Below are positions 26,178 to 34,521 of a DNA stretch of 64,000 bases, in pieces. The notes beneath the pieces are model-generated. The model worked only from the letters and a program-made list of their open reading frames with translations. It made no database searches and was not told where the DNA came from. The stretch spans positions 17,046 to 81,045 of the forward strand of contig CALMRZ010000032.1 of NCBI GenBank assembly GCA_937872225.1, in the 5' to 3' direction. The translations under genes were made by a program, and so were the position numbers. Positions within the stretch are counted from its first letter, which is position 1. Each line of letters opens with the position of its first letter. Origin of the DNA: an uncultured Spirochaetota bacterium (GTDB taxonomy: Bacteria > Spirochaetota > UBA4802 > UBA5550).

Positions 26178-27506
26178 TCACAGCAGGTCGCTGGCGATCT
26201 CCGCGAGCTGGGAGCGCTCCCCCTTCTCCAGGGTCACGTGGGCGTAGATCTCCTGGCCCTTCATCTTGTCGATGAGGTAGGTGAGGCCGTTGGAGCGCGA
26301 GTCCAGGTAGGGCGTGTCGATCTGGTACGGGTCTCCGGTGAAGACGATCTTGGTGCCCTCGCCGGCGCGGGTGATGATGGTCTTCACCTCGTGGGGCGTG
26401 AGGTTCTGCGCCTCGTCCACGATGAAGAAGACCTTGGACAGGCTCCGGCCGCGGATATAGGCCAGGGCCATGATGAGGAGCTTCTCGTTGTTCACCATGT
26501 CCGATATGCGGCGGTAGTCCTGGGTGTCCTCCTCGAACTGGTTCTTGATCACCGACAGGTTGTCGAAGAGGGGCTGCATGTAGGGGTCGAGCTTGCTCTT
26601 GATGTCCCCGGGAAGGTAGCCGATGTCCCGGTTCGACAGGGGGATGATGGGCCGCGCCAGGAGTATCTGCTTGTAGTTGTTGCGCCGCTCCAGCGCGGCC
26701 GCCAGGGCCATCAGGGTCTTGCCCGTGCCGGACTTGCCGGCCAGGGTCACCAGCTTGATGTCGTTGTTCATGAGGGCGTCCAGGGAAAAGGTCTGCTCGG
26801 CGTTGCGCGGCTGGATCCCGTAGGCCTTCTTCTTCTCGACGACATGGAGATGGCCCGAGTGCTTCTGGTACGCGGTGAGGGCGCTCTTGGCGCCGTTCCG
26901 TATGATGAAATACTCGTTTGGATAAGGGTTCCGGCCGTCGAGGACCTCCGCCGACGGGATGGATCCATCGCGGTATAAGCGGTCCACCAGGCCCGAATCA
27001 ACGTTCTCGATCAGGTTCTTGCCGGTATAGAGCTCGCTGATGTCCTTGACCTTGCCGGTCTCATAGTCCTCGGCCTGCACGCCGATGCTCTTCGCCTTCA
27101 TGCGCAGGTTGATGTCCTTCGACACCAGGAAAACCCGGTCCCTCCCGTGCTGGCCCGCAAGGTTTTTGGCCAGTGACAGGATACGGTGGTCCGAGTTGTC
27201 CTCCCAGAAAATTTCTTTCAGGTCCTTCCCCATCTTCACGTTGGTTTCCACGAAGAGAAAACCGCCCGTGCCCAGGGGCACGCCGGTGCCGGGAAGGTCG
27301 TAGCCGATGATGTTGTCCAGCTCCCGGGAAAACTCGCGGGCGTTATAGTTGATGATCTCGTTGCCCCTCTTGAACTTGTCGATCTCTTCAAGCAGGGTTA
27401 TGGGGATAACTACATTGTGTTCCTCAAAGGAGTAAATGCAGCGGTAATCATAGAGAACAACGTTGGTGTCGAGAACGAATATCTTGTTGGAGTTCGTGTC
27501 TAGCAT
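26178..27506 (-). CDS. PIN-PhoH fusion protein (PhoH2/YlaK-like ATPase)
   Basis: 442 residues. The PIN nuclease domain is at ~8-135 (KIFVLDTNVVLYDY with the first Asp; further acids in the middle; SKDINLRMKAKSIG near its end). The PhoH ATPase follows, with Walker A at ~257 (AGKSGTGKTLMALAAALER), Walker B (FFIVDEAQNLTPHEVK) and TGDPYQID. PhoH2 proteins are RNA helicase/RNase enzymes. PhoH was named for phosphate-starvation induction in E. coli; no Pho box is seen directly upstream here. The ATG at 27506 has a weak ribosome site. It is monocistronic as far as can be seen. Confidence 0.9.
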   Translation of the reverse strand: MLDTNSNKIFVLDTNVVLYDYRCIYSFEEHNVVIPITLLEEIDKFKRGNEIINYNAREFSRELDNIIGYDLPGTGVPLGTGGFLFVETNVKMGKDLKEIFWEDNSDHRILSLAKNLAGQHGRDRVFLVSKDINLRMKAKSIGVQAEDYETGKVKDISELYTGKNLIENVDSGLVDRLYRDGSIPSAEVLDGRNPYPNEYFIIRNGAKSALTAYQKHSGHLHVVEKKKAYGIQPRNAEQTFSLDALMNNDIKLVTLAGKSGTGKTLMALAAALERRNNYKQILLARPIIPLSNRDIGYLPGDIKSKLDPYMQPLFDNLSVIKNQFEEDTQDYRRISDMVNNEKLLIMALAYIRGRSLSKVFFIVDEAQNLTPHEVKTIITRAGEGTKIVFTGDPYQIDTPYLDSRSNGLTYLIDKMKGQEIYAHVTLEKGERSQLAEIASDLL

Positions 27507-27622
27507 ACACTCTATGTGACATAATATTATAACATATCAAAATTGCAAGTGCAAAATTCCAATAATTTTATCTTTTTTCAGATATTGCACTCTTACACGG
27601 GCAGGCGGCAAGCCCCCTCCGG

Positions 27623-27694
27623 TCAGGCCGGTAGAAGCATGATAAGCATTAAGGCGGTGACAACCAGGGTCACGACAATTATCGCGTTTTTCAT
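27623..27694 (-). CDS. Possible 23-residue hydrophobic peptide
   Basis: Starts 25 bp after the SpoIIE-like stop, with AGAGAGG about 11 nt before ATG. It encodes MKNAIIVVTLVVTALMLI and a short end, which would be one TM helix. It may be a real small membrane peptide or simply the signal peptide of a lost gene. Short length makes chance occurrence quite possible. Confidence 0.25.
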   Translation of the reverse strand: MKNAIIVVTLVVTALMLIMLLPA

Positions 27695-27719
27695 TGCTTT
27701 AATAACCTCTCTGAAGATA

Positions 27720-28661
27720 CTATAATCTCAACATAATGGCAGAAGCGATACAATCCGCCCCCATTTCTTTGCTCATTTTAACAAATTCAAAATCCATGAA
27801 TATGGGAAGGTTTTCCGCAATGTCGTCGAGGTGGATTATTCTTTTTTTCCGGAACAGGAAAACGTAGGAGTGGCCTGAATCGATTATTTTCACATCCCCG
27901 GTCGCCTCATTGAAATCGGCAAAAAAGCCCGTTATGAATTTTTCCGATTTTAACGACGTGTAAATATAATCGTTGAGCTTCACGACATACTGCCGCATCC
28001 CCCTCGTGAAATCGAAAACATGGGTCACGCCTCCCATTAGCACTGACAGGAGCGAGGCGGATATGCCTTTCCCGGCGACATCGCATACGGCGAAGAACCA
28101 TCCTGTTTCATCATATCGATTCACCGTGTAATAATCCCCACCCACGTCCCTGGCCATTTTTGTGGCCGCAAGCATCTCGCAGCGTTCGTTTTTTATCGCC
28201 ATTTCCTCGTTGATGATGCATGACTGGATGCTCTTGGCAAACCCCAGGTCTCTGGTTGTCAGGCATGACAGATAACCCAGGAGGTCCCGGTTAGTGAAGA
28301 CGCCGAAAAAAAGACCGGCCGGGTCCGTCAGCACGTAATGAATGTCCCTGGCTGCCGTCAGGTCGGATGAAATCTCTTCCGCGTCGTAAAAGATGCTGTC
28401 ACCGCATTTAAACCGCCTTACGTCGACCATTATCGTGCGGATATGCCTGTTTTTGTAAAGATCCCTGCCGAAGGGCCGGCCGAGAATGTCGAAAAACATA
28501 TCCCGGGTGATCACACCAAGTATGGTATTGTCCTGGTCAACCACTCCAACGGAAAAGACCGAGGGATTCCCGTTCAACTCTTTCAGGAGATCGTCCACCA
28601 TCACATCGTCGCGTGTATAATAATGACTGCCCGCTATTCTCCCTATGACCTGTCCCTGCAT
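27720..28661 (-). pseudogene. CBS-domain / SpoIIE-type PP2C phosphatase, C-terminally truncated
   Basis: 313 residues. The N-terminal ~135 residues are a CBS-like pair (FSVGVVDQDNTILGVITRDM; VLTDPAGLFFGVFTNRDLLG). The SpoIIE/PP2C domain starts at ~150. It has AATKMARDVGGDYYTV, the metal-binding FAVCDVAGKGISASLLSVLM and the late DSGHSYVFLF. Such domains normally continue for another ~50 residues including a final LLYTDG motif that binds metal; here the protein stops after KEMGADCIASAIMLRL. The end is therefore lost, by frameshift or deletion, and activity is doubtful. Its start overlaps the LMW-phosphatase remnant by 19 bp and it belongs to the unit starting with the 49-residue gene. It could be a functional binding-only protein. 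Confidence 0.65.
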
Positions 28662-28849
28662 TGATTCCGTCTCGCGGAAACGCAGAACGCCGGAAAGCGG
28701 CCGGCCGCGGGAAACGGCATGAGCCCCGGCTCCAGGCCGGCGCTTTCAACATCGAACCGGTCCCCGCCAAGTCTCTTCAGCAGGGCTTCCGCCATCTGGC
28801 TCCGGGCGGAATTATGGCTGCATACGAACAATACCCTGATACGGTCCAT
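28643..28849 (-). pseudogene. LMW protein tyrosine phosphatase/arsenate reductase N-terminal fragment
   Basis: The first ~42 residues are a clear ArsC/LMW-PTP start: [19 protein letters not shown] with the C-x5-R phosphate loop, then [13 protein letters not shown]. After that the sequence no longer resembles the family, and the frame stops 68 residues in, so the catalytic Asp loop is absent. An AGGAGG lies 11 nt before the ATG at 28849; the preceding ATG at 28858 overlaps the stop of the 49-residue gene. A functional 140-residue enzyme is excluded. The P-loop fragment might still be translated. Confidence 0.7.
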
Positions 28850-28857
28850 GGGCGCCA

Positions 28858-29007
28858 TTACCTCCTGCTGACGGCGGCGGAGGGCATTTCATAGTTGCTT
28901 TTTATAAGAGAGCTGAAAATCCTCCTGATGCGCTTTGATCGTGACAGACCAAAATGGCGCTTTCGTATGCCGGTGCGCATCCTGTTCGGTCTGCTGTTTC
29001 TTTTCAT
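28858..29007 (-). CDS. 49-residue Arg-rich basic protein, unknown function
   Basis: The ATG at 29007 has an excellent GGGGAGGAGG ribosome site 4 nt upstream. The sequence begins [20 protein letters not shown] and continues with [18 protein letters not shown]; about one third of residues are Arg or Lys. Its stop overlaps the ATG of the LMW-phosphatase remnant (TAATG), suggesting translational coupling. A candidate Pho box lies 49 bp upstream in the right orientation. It probably binds nucleic acid or the ribosome, judging by charge only. It is too short for most automatic gene calls. I recognise no family. Confidence 0.6.
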   Translation of the reverse strand: MKRNSRPNRMRTGIRKRHFGLSRSKRIRRIFSSLIKSNYEMPSAAVSRR

Positions 29008-29055
29008 ATGTTCCTCCTCCCCACATTATACTCAAAAATACGGCTCCCGCCTAAA

Positions 29056-29088
29056 ATATCCATGAAAGAAATATAAAGAAATTATGAA
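29056..29088 (-). promoter_or_regulatory. Candidate Pho box (three 11-bp units)
   Basis: On the minus strand, units TTCATAATTTC (identical to a pstS unit), TTTATATTTCT and TTCATGGATAT follow without gaps. They point to the 49-residue gene. A TATAAT at 29025-29030 is probably too close to the ribosome site to be its -10. Confidence 0.55.
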
Positions 29089-29171
29089 TTTTGATATTCC
29101 CACCATACAGAATACGCTGCTGGCCGGTCATGGACGTTTCCGGATTTCCTTGAAAATTGAAATCCCCAAAT

Positions 29172-29215
29172 TCAGATAATCTTTAATAATGCTTCACAAA
29201 TAATTTACAACAGCA
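29172..29215 (+). promoter_or_regulatory. Candidate Pho box (four 11-bp units)
   Basis: Four consecutive 11-mers beginning TTCA or TTTA (TTCAGATAATC, then TTTAATAATGC, then TTCACAAATAA, then TTTACAACAGC) lie 50 bp upstream of the acyltransferase gene and are oriented towards it. Confidence 0.5.
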
Positions 29216-29265
29216 CGTTACGTTATCGATAAATTCTGGTGTTTATAGCTAAATCAGGAGGTCTC

Positions 29266-30075
29266 ATGGAAGATTGCACAATACAGTGGGACACATATCA
29301 TGTTAATGATACGAAAAACCCTAAGCGGAGTGTGGCGCGCGCCCTGGTGAGACTTGTTCTCTATGTCCTGATAACAATGATCCATGTCATAGGCGCCTCG
29401 GTACGCAATCTCATCCATCGGCACACCGATTCAGGTTCGCAAAAGCGGGACATGGGCATTCTCCAGCGGTGGGCTCGGCACCTCAACCGCGCCCTGGGTC
29501 TCGAGGTATCCGTGAAGGGCGCGCCTCCCGAAGACGGCGTCCTCCTGGTGAGCAACCACCGTTCTTACATGGACATCACCGCCATCGGAGAGCTGGCTCC
29601 CGTGACCTTTCTGGCCAAGCACGAGGTTTCCCGGTGGCCCGTGCTGGGGCACGGATGCCGCCTGGTCGATGTCGTCTTCGTGGACCGTGAAAGCGCCGAA
29701 AGCAGGCGCCGCTCGAGGAACAGCGTCGCGAGCCGCCTCCGGCGGGGAATTTCCATCGTGGTTTTTCCCGAGGGCACCTCCTACGAGGGGCCCGGGCTGC
29801 TGACCTTCAAGCCCGGCATCTTCCAGGTCGCCGCGCAAAACCGCTTTCCCGTCATGCCCGTGGCCATATCGTACGAAGACCCCGATGACGCATGGGTGGG
29901 CGATGATACTTTTTTTCGCCACTTCATGCAAACCTTCTCAAAACGGCGTATCCCCGTGACCGTGCACTTCGGCCCCATCATGAAGGGAGACGATCCCGTC
30001 AGCCTGATGAAATCGTCATGGAAATGGGTCAGTTCCGCCCTTAGTCCCAATGATGAATACGGCAAGGTTTCATAA
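29266..30075 (+). CDS. PlsC-like 1-acylglycerol-phosphate / lysolipid O-acyltransferase
   Basis: 269 residues; start at 29266 with AGGAGG 5 nt upstream. TM helix at ~30-50, then the acyltransferase fold. It carries the catalytic H-x4-D motif (SNHRSYMDITAIG, ~97), the substrate-binding VDVVFVDRES, and the FPEGT motif (~168). It transfers an acyl chain to a lysolipid at the inner membrane. It is followed 23 bp later by a GNAT-like gene. A PlsC-like plus GNAT-like pair is the composition of ornithine-lipid synthesis (OlsA/OlsB), and the pair sits behind a candidate Pho box beside pstC. That supports, but does not prove, a role in phosphate-free lipid synthesis. It could also be an ordinary PlsC. 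Confidence 0.88.
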   Translation: MEDCTIQWDTYHVNDTKNPKRSVARALVRLVLYVLITMIHVIGASVRNLIHRHTDSGSQKRDMGILQRWARHLNRALGLEVSVKGAPPEDGVLLVSNHRSYMDITAIGELAPVTFLAKHEVSRWPVLGHGCRLVDVVFVDRESAESRRRSRNSVASRLRRGISIVVFPEGTSYEGPGLLTFKPGIFQVAAQNRFPVMPVAISYEDPDDAWVGDDTFFRHFMQTFSKRRIPVTVHFGPIMKGDDPVSLMKSSWKWVSSALSPNDEYGKVS

Positions 30076-30098
30076 TAAAAAGCAAGGAAGGGTGTCTC

Positions 30099-31010
30099 AT
30101 GAAAAAAGAAAAAACAAAAAATGAAGTGCCATTCAGGCTGAAATTCTTTCCTCCTAACGGCAACGACAGAACGCGGAACAATAACGCCGGCAATGGAATG
30201 AAAAAGGCATCATACCGCTTTCAATTCCTCTACCGTCCGGGATTGCACCTGGATGACGGCAAGCTCAGGCGAATTATCGATGAAATGCGCCGCGTGGCAG
30301 CCTCCTGTTTCGAGGAAATCCCCGAATATCAGGCAATGACCGGCTGCAGAAAAGAACTGACGGATACGGTCATAGCCGTCGCCTGGCGGAGCGACGGGAC
30401 CATGGCCGGTTTCTGTTCGACCGTCATTCTCCCTGTCACCGGCGTCGGCGACGTTCAGCACCTGGGACTCACCTGCGTGAGACCGGAGGACCGGAGCAAC
30501 GGCCTGACCCATATCCTGACCCACAAGGCAGTTGCCGGATACCTGGTGCGGCACAAGCCGGTGGTCGGGAAGCTATGGGTCAGCAACTGCGCTGCGGTGC
30601 TTTCAAGCCTGGTCAACGTATCCCTCCATTTCGAGCAGGTGTACCCTTCGCCTTTTGGCGCAACGCGGCTTACCGAAAAACACCGCAAAATTGCCGAGGC
30701 CATCGACCGGCACTACCGCCATAAAATATATATCCACCGCGACGCGACTTTTGATACCGATGCTTTCGTTTTTCGGGGAAGCGTCAAGGGCACCATGTTC
30801 CAGAAAGATTCCGGTGAAACATGTTATTACCACCGCAATCGCGACCTTAACGAATTTTACAAGGACCGCATGGTCTTCGAAAACGGCGACGAGGTTCTCC
30901 AGGTAGGATACGCCACAACCCTAGCTGCGGTCCGGCACATGCTCCGGAACATGCCCTTGCCGAAGCCAGGGATGAAGTCTAAAAATGAAAAGCGGATGCC
31001 TGCTGCTTGA
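30099..31010 (+). CDS. GNAT-like N-acyltransferase family protein, unassigned
   Basis: 303 residues; start at 30099 with AAGGAAGGG 6 nt upstream. A GNAT core is visible at ~85-150: VIAVAWRSDGTMAGFCSTVI (beta strands), then DVQHLGLTCVRPEDRSNGLT where the acyl-CoA-binding loop and helix should be. The C-terminal ~150 residues (FRGSVKGTMFQKDSGETCYY) are not assignable. The N-terminal 35 residues are polar and low-complexity. It is co-transcribed with the PlsC-like gene. By position it could play the OlsB role (first N-acylation of an amino acid), but the sequence is not an obvious OlsB, so this is inference. Confidence 0.65.
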   Translation: MKKEKTKNEVPFRLKFFPPNGNDRTRNNNAGNGMKKASYRFQFLYRPGLHLDDGKLRRIIDEMRRVAASCFEEIPEYQAMTGCRKELTDTVIAVAWRSDGTMAGFCSTVILPVTGVGDVQHLGLTCVRPEDRSNGLTHILTHKAVAGYLVRHKPVVGKLWVSNCAAVLSSLVNVSLHFEQVYPSPFGATRLTEKHRKIAEAIDRHYRHKIYIHRDATFDTDAFVFRGSVKGTMFQKDSGETCYYHRNRDLNEFYKDRMVFENGDEVLQVGYATTLAAVRHMLRNMPLPKPGMKSKNEKRMPAA

Positions 31011-31021
31011 TCAGTTTCATC

Positions 31022-31064
31022 CGGGATACCGGGAAACCCATAATCCGGGTTTTCCGGGCATCCC
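31022..31064 (+). terminator. Long imperfect hairpin after the GNAT-like gene
   Basis: Arms CGGGATACCGGGAAACCC and GGGTTTTCCGGGCATCCC pair with few mismatches around a short AT loop, just after the stop. No T-run follows, so it may be a terminator aided by Rho or a palindromic repeat. Confidence 0.45.
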
Positions 31065-31170
31065 AATGAAAATTACCACGCGTAAATCCTGTGCGGATAA
31101 CGGCATTGTGCCGAAAATTCATGGATACAGCTTAAAAAAATTAAAAAACCCGATCCGTTTTTATTTTTTA

Positions 31171-31203
31171 TTAATAATTCCTTTATAATTTCTTAATAAT
31201 TTT
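31171..31203 (+). promoter_or_regulatory. pstC promoter: Candidate Pho box (three 11-bp units) before pstC
   Basis: Units TTAATAATTCC, TTTATAATTTC and TTAATAATTTT are contiguous and end 18 bp before the first ATG of pstC. If a -10 lies about 10 bp downstream, transcription would begin near 31223 and translation at a later ATG (31237 or 31264). Confidence 0.55.
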
Positions 31204-31221
31204 TAACCATGTTAATTTCAA

Positions 31222-32175
31222 ATGGACGCGCGACGTATGCAACATCCGTCTGTTGAAACCGACATGACCGAAAAAGAAAAACGGAATACCCGCATAGGCA
31301 TGAGCCTTGTTGCTGAGAATTTTTTCGAAAAATTCTTCATGATCATTGGATTATCATGCCTGTTCGTCCTTCTCCTCATCATGATTTTCCTTTTTACCGA
31401 GGGAATCCCGATCCTGAAAGACGTGAGCATAACCGATTTCCTCCTCGGGACCCAGTGGTATCCCACCAGCGTCAATCCACGCTTCGGGATACTGCCCCTC
31501 ATCGCCGCGTCCGTTGCAGTCACCCTCCTCGCTTCCTTCTTCGCGGTGCCCCTGTCCCTGGCGATAGCCGTGTACCTTGCCGAGCTGGCGTCTCCCCGGG
31601 TGAGGGAATTCGTGAAGCCCGCTGTCGAGGTGATCGCGTCAATACCGTCGGTCATTATCGGCTTCTTCGGCATGGTGGTGGTGGCGCCCTTTCTCCAGCG
31701 TTATTGTAACATCGACACGGGCCTTAACCTCTTCAACGCGTCCCTGATGCTCGCCTTCATGGCCATACCGACCATCGCCAGCATCTCCGAGGACGCCATC
31801 TCCTCGGTGCCCATGTCCCTCAAGGAGGCGTCCTATGCCCTGGGGGCGGACCGGTGGGAGACGATCTTCCATATCACCATTCCCGCAGCCCTGTCCGGGA
31901 TCTGGACCGCCATCATCCTGGGCATTTCGCGGGTCATCGGCGAAACCATGGTGGTCCTCATGGTGGCCGGCGGCGCCGCCGTTATGCCGGGGTCTCTCTT
32001 TGATCCGGTCAGGCCCCTCACCTCGAACATTGCGGCGGAAATGGCGGAGGCCCCCGTCGGCGGGAGCCACTACCACGCCCTCTTCGCCATTGGCATCATC
32101 CTTTTCATAATAACATTCTTCTTCAACTTAATTGCCGATTACCTTTCCAGCAAGTATAAGTTCAAGGGAAACTGA
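31222..32175 (+). CDS. pstC: Phosphate ABC transporter permease PstC
   Basis: 317 residues from the first ATG, but the real start may be 31264 (MTEKEKRN) given the upstream Pho box; no start has a good ribosome site. Six TM helices; the first is at ~40-65. The ABC-permease EAA loop is clear (SMSLKEASYALGADRWETIF), followed by IPAALSGIWTAIILGISRVIGETM, as in PstC. It forms the inner membrane channel with PstA. The stop at 32175 is 1 bp before pstA. PstS and PstB are encoded 6-7 kb away rather than in the same operon. Confidence 0.93.
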   Translation: MDARRMQHPSVETDMTEKEKRNTRIGMSLVAENFFEKFFMIIGLSCLFVLLLIMIFLFTEGIPILKDVSITDFLLGTQWYPTSVNPRFGILPLIAASVAVTLLASFFAVPLSLAIAVYLAELASPRVREFVKPAVEVIASIPSVIIGFFGMVVVAPFLQRYCNIDTGLNLFNASLMLAFMAIPTIASISEDAISSVPMSLKEASYALGADRWETIFHITIPAALSGIWTAIILGISRVIGETMVVLMVAGGAAVMPGSLFDPVRPLTSNIAAEMAEAPVGGSHYHALFAIGIILFIITFFFNLIADYLSSKYKFKGN

Positions 32176-32176
32176 T

Positions 32177-33043
32177 ATGATTTCACGGCATGCAAAATCC
32201 GAAGCGATCGAAAAGACCATGTTCGGGCTGATACGGGTGATGTCCTACGCGGTGCTGGGGGCCCTTGTCTTCATCGTCGGATTCATCGTCATGAAGGGCT
32301 ATTCTGCCATATCCTGGGAATTCATTTCCGAAATGCCGATGAACGAGATGACCCGGGGAGGCATCTTCCCGGCGATACTCGGCACCTTTTATCTGATGAT
32401 AGGTTCGGCCCTGGTGTCGATCCCCATAGGCATCATAACCGCGATCTATCTTACGGAATACGCAAAAAAACCGGCCCTGGTAAAGGTCATCCGCCTCGGG
32501 GTGAGCAACCTGGCCGGGGTCCCCTCCGTGGTATTCGGCCTCTTCGGCCTGGCCCTCTTCGTGGTGTTCCTCGACTTCGGCACCTCCATCATCGCCGGGT
32601 CCCTCACCCTGGGCGTTCTGAACCTGCCGGTGATCATCCGGGCCACGGAGGAGGCGCTGATGACGGTGCCCATGACCTACCGCGAGGCGTCCCTGTCCCT
32701 GGGGGCGACGCGGCTCCAGACCATTTTCAGGATCGTGCTTCCCAGCGCCCTGCCCGGCGTCCTCACCGGGGTGATGCTCTCCCTGGGACGCGCGGCGGGC
32801 GAGACCGCCCCCATCATGTTCACCGCCGCGTCCTACTACGCCCCGGACCTGCCCAATTCGGTCTTCAGCGAGGTCATGGCCCTTCCCTACCACATCTACG
32901 TGATGGCAACGGCGGGAACGCACATCCAGGAGACGCGGCACCTCCAGTACGGCACCGCCATAATCCTCATCATCCTCGTGCTGATGCTCAACTCGATCGG
33001 ACTGGTGATGCGCTACCGCTTCAGGAAGCGCCTGAAGGGGTAA
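32177..33043 (+). CDS. pstA: Phosphate ABC transporter permease PstA
   Basis: 288 residues; ATG at 32177 one base after the pstC stop, with AAGGG at the end of pstC, so translationally coupled. TM helices throughout. The EAA loop (PMTYREASLSLGATRLQTIF) and the conserved LPSALPGVLTGVMLSLGRA, GETAPIMFTA are typical of PstA. Ends 1 bp before the convergent FAD-oxidoreductase gene. Confidence 0.94.
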   Translation: MISRHAKSEAIEKTMFGLIRVMSYAVLGALVFIVGFIVMKGYSAISWEFISEMPMNEMTRGGIFPAILGTFYLMIGSALVSIPIGIITAIYLTEYAKKPALVKVIRLGVSNLAGVPSVVFGLFGLALFVVFLDFGTSIIAGSLTLGVLNLPVIIRATEEALMTVPMTYREASLSLGATRLQTIFRIVLPSALPGVLTGVMLSLGRAAGETAPIMFTAASYYAPDLPNSVFSEVMALPYHIYVMATAGTHIQETRHLQYGTAIILIILVLMLNSIGLVMRYRFRKRLKG

Positions 33044-33044
33044 A

Positions 33045-34097
33045 TCACCGGAACCACTTCAGCGGCTCCCGCGGACCGGAGGCGAGTTTCCCGTCAAACC
33101 GGCATTGCAGGCGGGCCCAGGCAAGGCTTCCGCTGGTCAGGAGAGACCGCACCGGCGAAGGATATGAAGAGAACGTTTCCCTCCGGATGAACTTTTTGTC
33201 AAAACCGCGGTTGAACTGTTCGAACTCCCGCTCGGCCGCGCTCCTGTCCATGACGGCCCCGGCGGCGATCCTCCCGGAGATGATCGCCCCCACGATGCCG
33301 TACCCCCAGAAGGGCTCTATCATGCCGGAGAGTGTACCGGCAAGGATGACGTCGCCGGCGAACAGCCGCGCCGCCGCCGGCACCGCCATGGTCACCGGTT
33401 GCCAGGGATCGGGATAACCGGCGATGCCGATCTTTTTCAGCGTCGCCCGGTAGGCGGCCAGGTCGCCATCCTTCACCGGCCTGCGGGAAAAGAGAAGGTT
33501 GTAATCAAGGCCGTTGATCTGCGCCGTGTACCCGTAATCGGTGGAAAAAGGCCCCATGTAAATGGTGCCGGTGGCCCTTAGGTCATCGATCTCCCGCGCG
33601 GACCAGGCGCCGTACACGAGGCGGCAGGGAATGCCGAAGGCCCCATAGCCCGCCGCGTCAAGGCCGGTGGCCACGATGGTTCCGGGACCCGTGAACTGGA
33701 AATCGTACTTTTTGCCGAATTCAAACCTGACCCCTTCCTTCACCGCAATCTTATAGAGGAAACTATCGATTGATGAAGGCCGCGGCCCTCGCTCTACGCA
33801 GTAGGCCCTGTTGTGCTTCACGTACGGGGGGAACGCGAGGCGCCCGGTCTTATTATAGAAGACCGGGTAGGGATCACAGGGGACAAAGACGCCGGAGAAA
33901 TCGATGCCGGTATAGTTATTCAGCTCCGGGAGCTGCGCCGGGGTGGTATGCACCGAGGGATGGAGCAGCGGCGACCCGCCGATCTTCTTCTGGGCGTCGG
34001 AAATGGTCACCCGGCAGCCTTCCCGCGCCAGGGTTATCCCCGCCACCATGCCGGAAAGACCGGCGCCGATAATATGGATGTGTCTGTTTTTTTTCAT
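33045..34097 (-). CDS. FAD-dependent oxidoreductase, geranylgeranyl-reductase-like
   Basis: 350 residues from the ATG at 34097 (GGGAGG lies 13 nt upstream; an ATG at 34139 is less likely). The N-terminal dinucleotide fold is HIHIIGAGLSGMVAGITLAREG with the downstream acidic residue (SDAQKKIGG). The late motif AGDVILAGTLSGMIEPFWGYGI is the second FAD-binding segment seen in geranylgeranyl reductases and related flavoproteins. The substrate is unknown. It is monocistronic, converges with pstA, and breaks the phosphate genes without obvious relation to them. Confidence 0.8.
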   Translation of the reverse strand: MKKNRHIHIIGAGLSGMVAGITLAREGCRVTISDAQKKIGGSPLLHPSVHTTPAQLPELNNYTGIDFSGVFVPCDPYPVFYNKTGRLAFPPYVKHNRAYCVERGPRPSSIDSFLYKIAVKEGVRFEFGKKYDFQFTGPGTIVATGLDAAGYGAFGIPCRLVYGAWSAREIDDLRATGTIYMGPFSTDYGYTAQINGLDYNLLFSRRPVKDGDLAAYRATLKKIGIAGYPDPWQPVTMAVPAAARLFAGDVILAGTLSGMIEPFWGYGIVGAIISGRIAAGAVMDRSAAEREFEQFNRGFDKKFIRRETFSSYPSPVRSLLTSGSLAWARLQCRFDGKLASGPREPLKWFR

Positions 34098-34300
34098 CGA
34101 TAACCGTGCACCTCCCATGTCCGAAGGGGCATGCATCACTATCTTAAAGATGGTTTATTCGATCAATATCTGTATCCAGCTAATAATAGTAAAATATTGA
34201 TTTCAATCTGAATTTTTCAAATATTTTATGCGCTGTATACTCAATAACAATCCAGTATCGTTGATGTATGGCACCATTCGCGGAAAAATACTTCCTTTTC

Positions 34301-34323
34301 GCCCCCTCGAGGGGACAGGGAGG
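34301..34323. repeat. GC-rich dispersed repeat
   Basis: CCCCCTCGAGGGG followed by ACAGGGAGG resembles the repeats at 8263, 55351 and 57032. Confidence 0.4.
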
Positions 34324-34330
34324 GCATTAC

Positions 34331-34367
34331 ATTATATACCCGGTAATATTTGCCGGTGTTATATAAT
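34331..34367. promoter_or_regulatory. Palindrome with 8-bp outer and 4-bp inner arms
   Basis: ATTATATA pairs with TATATAAT, and inside these CCGG pairs with CCGG around TAATATTTG. It may be an operator or a weak hairpin. Its centre is about 170 bp upstream of the DUF47 gene. Confidence 0.35.
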
Positions 34368-34521
34368 CCAATATACACAGTATTCATTTTTGTATATTTT
34401 TTTAATCCGACATATTAATTCTGAATTTGAACACATTAATATTGACGAAATCGGACTGATATTAATATAATTCCACAACATCGCAAGTTAGCATTTCCGC
34501 CTCACAGAAGGAGACATCCAC

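Larger units (their letters stand above)
34098..34521. other. AT-rich intergenic region
   Basis: 424 bp. No convincing gene; the open frame at 34228-34470 has no ribosome site and spans repeats. It holds a GC-rich repeat (34301-34323) and a palindrome (34331-34367), listed separately. The last 100 bp are AT-rich and should hold the DUF47 promoter. No 11-bp Pho array is seen here. Confidence 0.55.

Noticed and set aside
28537..28770. 77-codon minus-strand open frame
   Set aside because: It lies in a third frame across the LMW phosphatase and SpoIIE genes and resembles neither; it has no ribosome site.
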